DNA of 64,000 nucleotides from Algimonas arctica (GTDB lineage Bacteria > Pseudomonadota > Alphaproteobacteria > Caulobacterales > Maricaulaceae): assembly GCF_014652695.1 (NCBI RefSeq), contig NZ_BMZH01000011.1, positions 1-64,000 of the forward strand, in the 5' to 3' direction. Made by a program: the position numbers and the translations under genes. This document shows positions 63,401 through 64,000 of the stretch, in pieces. The number at the start of each line of letters is the position of its first letter. The stretch's first letter is position 1. The notes below the pieces were generated by a model that saw only the letters and a program-made list of their open reading frames with translations, was not told the origin of the DNA and did no database searches.

Positions 63401-64000
63401 TATCGCGAACTTTGTTTCGGGCCTGATTATCTTGTTTGAGCGCCCCATACGAATTGGTGATTTTGTCACCATTGGCGATAATTCCGGAACTGTGACCCGG
63501 ATTAAAATCCGGGCGACCACGTTGGGCGACCTTGATAATCGTGAAATCCTCATTCCGAATGAAAACCTGATCAGTCAGGAAGTGACTAATTGGACGCTGT
63601 CGAACTCGACCACGCGGGTCGTGATTCATGTCGGTATTGCGTATGGCTCGGATACAGACCGCGCGCGCGAAGTTATGCTCGACGTGCTGAAGGAAAATGT
63701 CAAAATTCTCGATACACCGCCCCCGCAAGTTTTCTTCCTCGGCTTTGGGGATAGCTCGCTTGATTTCCAAGTCCGTTTCTTCCTGCGCACGTTCGAAGAT
63801 CGTTTCCCGGTCAGCCATCAAGTCCACACGGACATCAATAAAATGTTGATCCGCGAAGGGTTTGAAATTCCGTTCCCACAACGCGACCTCAATATTCGTG
63901 GACAAGACGGACCGCTTGAATTTAAGACGGGCTACTCCGCCCCGCCACGCGGCGGGTCCGATCTTGAGACCCAAATTAAAGAGCCAAGTCAGCCACCGAA
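60447..64000 (+). CDS. Large MscK/KefA-type mechanosensitive channel (right end missing)
   Basis: An open frame from ATG 60447 to the window edge (1184 complete codons, no stop). A signal peptide (M-G-L-F-A-N-I-R-T-K-S ... A-V-A-Q) is followed by about 450 residues of charged periplasmic coiled coil. Ten or so transmembrane segments then extend from about residue 525. The MscS-type pore helix V-G-I-G-F-G-L-Q-K-I-I-A-N-F and the beta-domain core F-E-R-P-I-R-I-G-D-F-V lie around residues 970-1010. This architecture is that of MscK/KefA/YjeP-like osmotic-pressure channels. The C-terminus is missing. Upstream it diverges from uup by 64 bp. Confidence 0.9.
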   Translation, partial: MGLFANIRTKSLGFSACLIGLCFGLGLTVDAVAQTAPTTPAVSAAPDFTTQSLRAELDALEVPDDEGDDPSDGLTDEQREQTRSFLNNAVNSLEAAARQGEIATRFNNSFETGEQTLTDLRDETEALQSELIAREPMDGEADLVGEVAMFATEQTLLAKESELRALQAELEGYRTQTTEIGARLTAAPRELNGARTQLGEISSELTAIDGPDLDPVADARRKSFRAREFSLRRQVSALEAEISSLPLRQDIVSARRNLADLRAEALNEEVLTLQNLTGQRKVVEAAQQAQRARDFVASLTDTHPLVTNMSAENLRLADMLTAMATDDSATSRRLARVRGTTANVQNDLTAATELVSLGQLDREAGATLRRLGDQLTPALQLRADLRDTQRALASLTRQRVVAQEQLRDLPIGAIDPDVLLQNARGEDPAIEPLSDTAAVAVRQLAEQRRAFLRQIASNATGRINAVAELQTAQNELSDRTEELRTVLDENLLWVPSVPAINVGWPQKVVLGAVELFSPMHVETAINALLTQSQRLWLVIVFFGICIILAYRLRPSLREDILKRADCVGRVRHDNLWHTPAVIGAGVIMALPWPLLFGLLAILFGASNEPDLLVSGLSNGFAYLALFSLIIVTWNYWDRDRSLFAAHFKLHKALRLAIQNNLRWFLPVVGTTSFLLAVTSGMRGENIYGGFSLAVFMTTALSLAAFALLVLWRSRKSYASAIADGSAFSRYRVPMTIIAVGLPLFAAVMAGAGWYESADDILVRLFMTLWVLLSTYVLYGTVRRAITVSQRQIKYRQAVERREATIRSRKKQQEAEARGEDIPSPPPIDTDAIDVTAMSRQSSQLLRTMIAIGLAAMLWFIWSGLLPALSIFDGFQIGEIGTGDIDPNTKLEIFRSITLWTLLQAGVIATITIIAARNLPGFLEIFILNRLGVDAGARYAVVTILGYIIVATGFVIVFQRIGLEWDQLRWIVTGLSVGIGFGLQKIIANFVSGLIILFERPIRIGDFVTIGDNSGTVTRIKIRATTLGDLDNREILIPNENLISQEVTNWTLSNSTTRVVIHVGIAYGSDTDRAREVMLDVLKENVKILDTPPPQVFFLGFGDSSLDFQVRFFLRTFEDRFPVSHQVHTDINKMLIREGFEIPFPQRDLNIRGQDGPLEFKTGYSAPPRGGSDLETQIKEPSQPP

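Overview
The window is a 64 kb stretch of densely packed chromosomal DNA, almost certainly from an alphaproteobacterium. The pointers are the purM-purN / DUF2066 / HdaA block, prmC next to a DUF4167 protein, a comF-glutaredoxin-nitrilase-DUF1178 cluster, a C-terminally extended S16, a TadG-like protein and a PutA without a ribbon-helix-helix domain. A ZnuD-like zinc receptor, PutA and many acyl-CoA enzymes would suit a free-living, probably aquatic Caulobacterales/Hyphomonadales-type heterotroph; that narrower placement is inference. I saw no rRNA, tRNA, CRISPR array, prophage or recognisable transcription factor gene.

Layout. 1-727: edge of an IS3-family element (start of orfA on the minus strand), then about 600 bp without a credible gene, including a G-run tract. 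728-2471: a HupE-type membrane protein, a transmembrane anchor protein and a small exported protein whose frame is broken at an A6 run. 2705-9208: Rieske oxygenase, Sel1-repeat protein, a 42-aa membrane peptide, ABC-F protein YheS, ndk and a TadG-like protein. 9352-12739: purN-purM, DUF2066 and HdaA. 12749-20292: SDR, an unlisted DUF2256 gene, FeS photolyase, rluA-rnd-dienelactone hydrolase, a LysM lipoprotein and pyk. 20502-26240: DUF2254, ZnuD-like receptor with a small exported partner, a CPA1 antiporter and an unknown membrane protein. 26261-31255: DUF4167, prmC, thioredoxin lipoprotein, hydrolase, glycosyltransferase and infC. 31578-36206: rpmI-rplT, a gluzincin-type peptidase, ffh and rpsP. 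36313-43559: nitroreductase and a CoA cluster with two aminoglycoside-phosphotransferase-fold kinases, then 5-FCL. 43571-46662: methyltransferase and comF-grxC-nit-DUF1178. 46680-64000: aldehyde dehydrogenase, CpcT/CpeT-like lipoprotein, DUF1905, ferredoxin reductase, putA, acyl-CoA synthetase, D-2-hydroxyacid dehydrogenase, ppk2, YceI, uup and a large MscK-type channel cut by the window end.

Several genes are not annotated correctly by ATG/GTG/TTG-only calling. infC starts at ATC behind a strong Shine-Dalgarno. rnd has no ordinary start that keeps its catalytic DxE motif and probably starts at an ATA overlapping the upstream stop. The DUF2256 gene (55 aa) lies between the SDR and the photolyase. 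The MscK-type gene runs off the right edge. I found no clearly new multi-gene system. The best candidates for novelty are the metal-related HupE/anchor/frameshifted-peptide operon, the small DUF2946-like partner of the ZnuD-like receptor with a probably leaderless promoter, the ATA-started rnd, and the kinase-rich CoA cluster.
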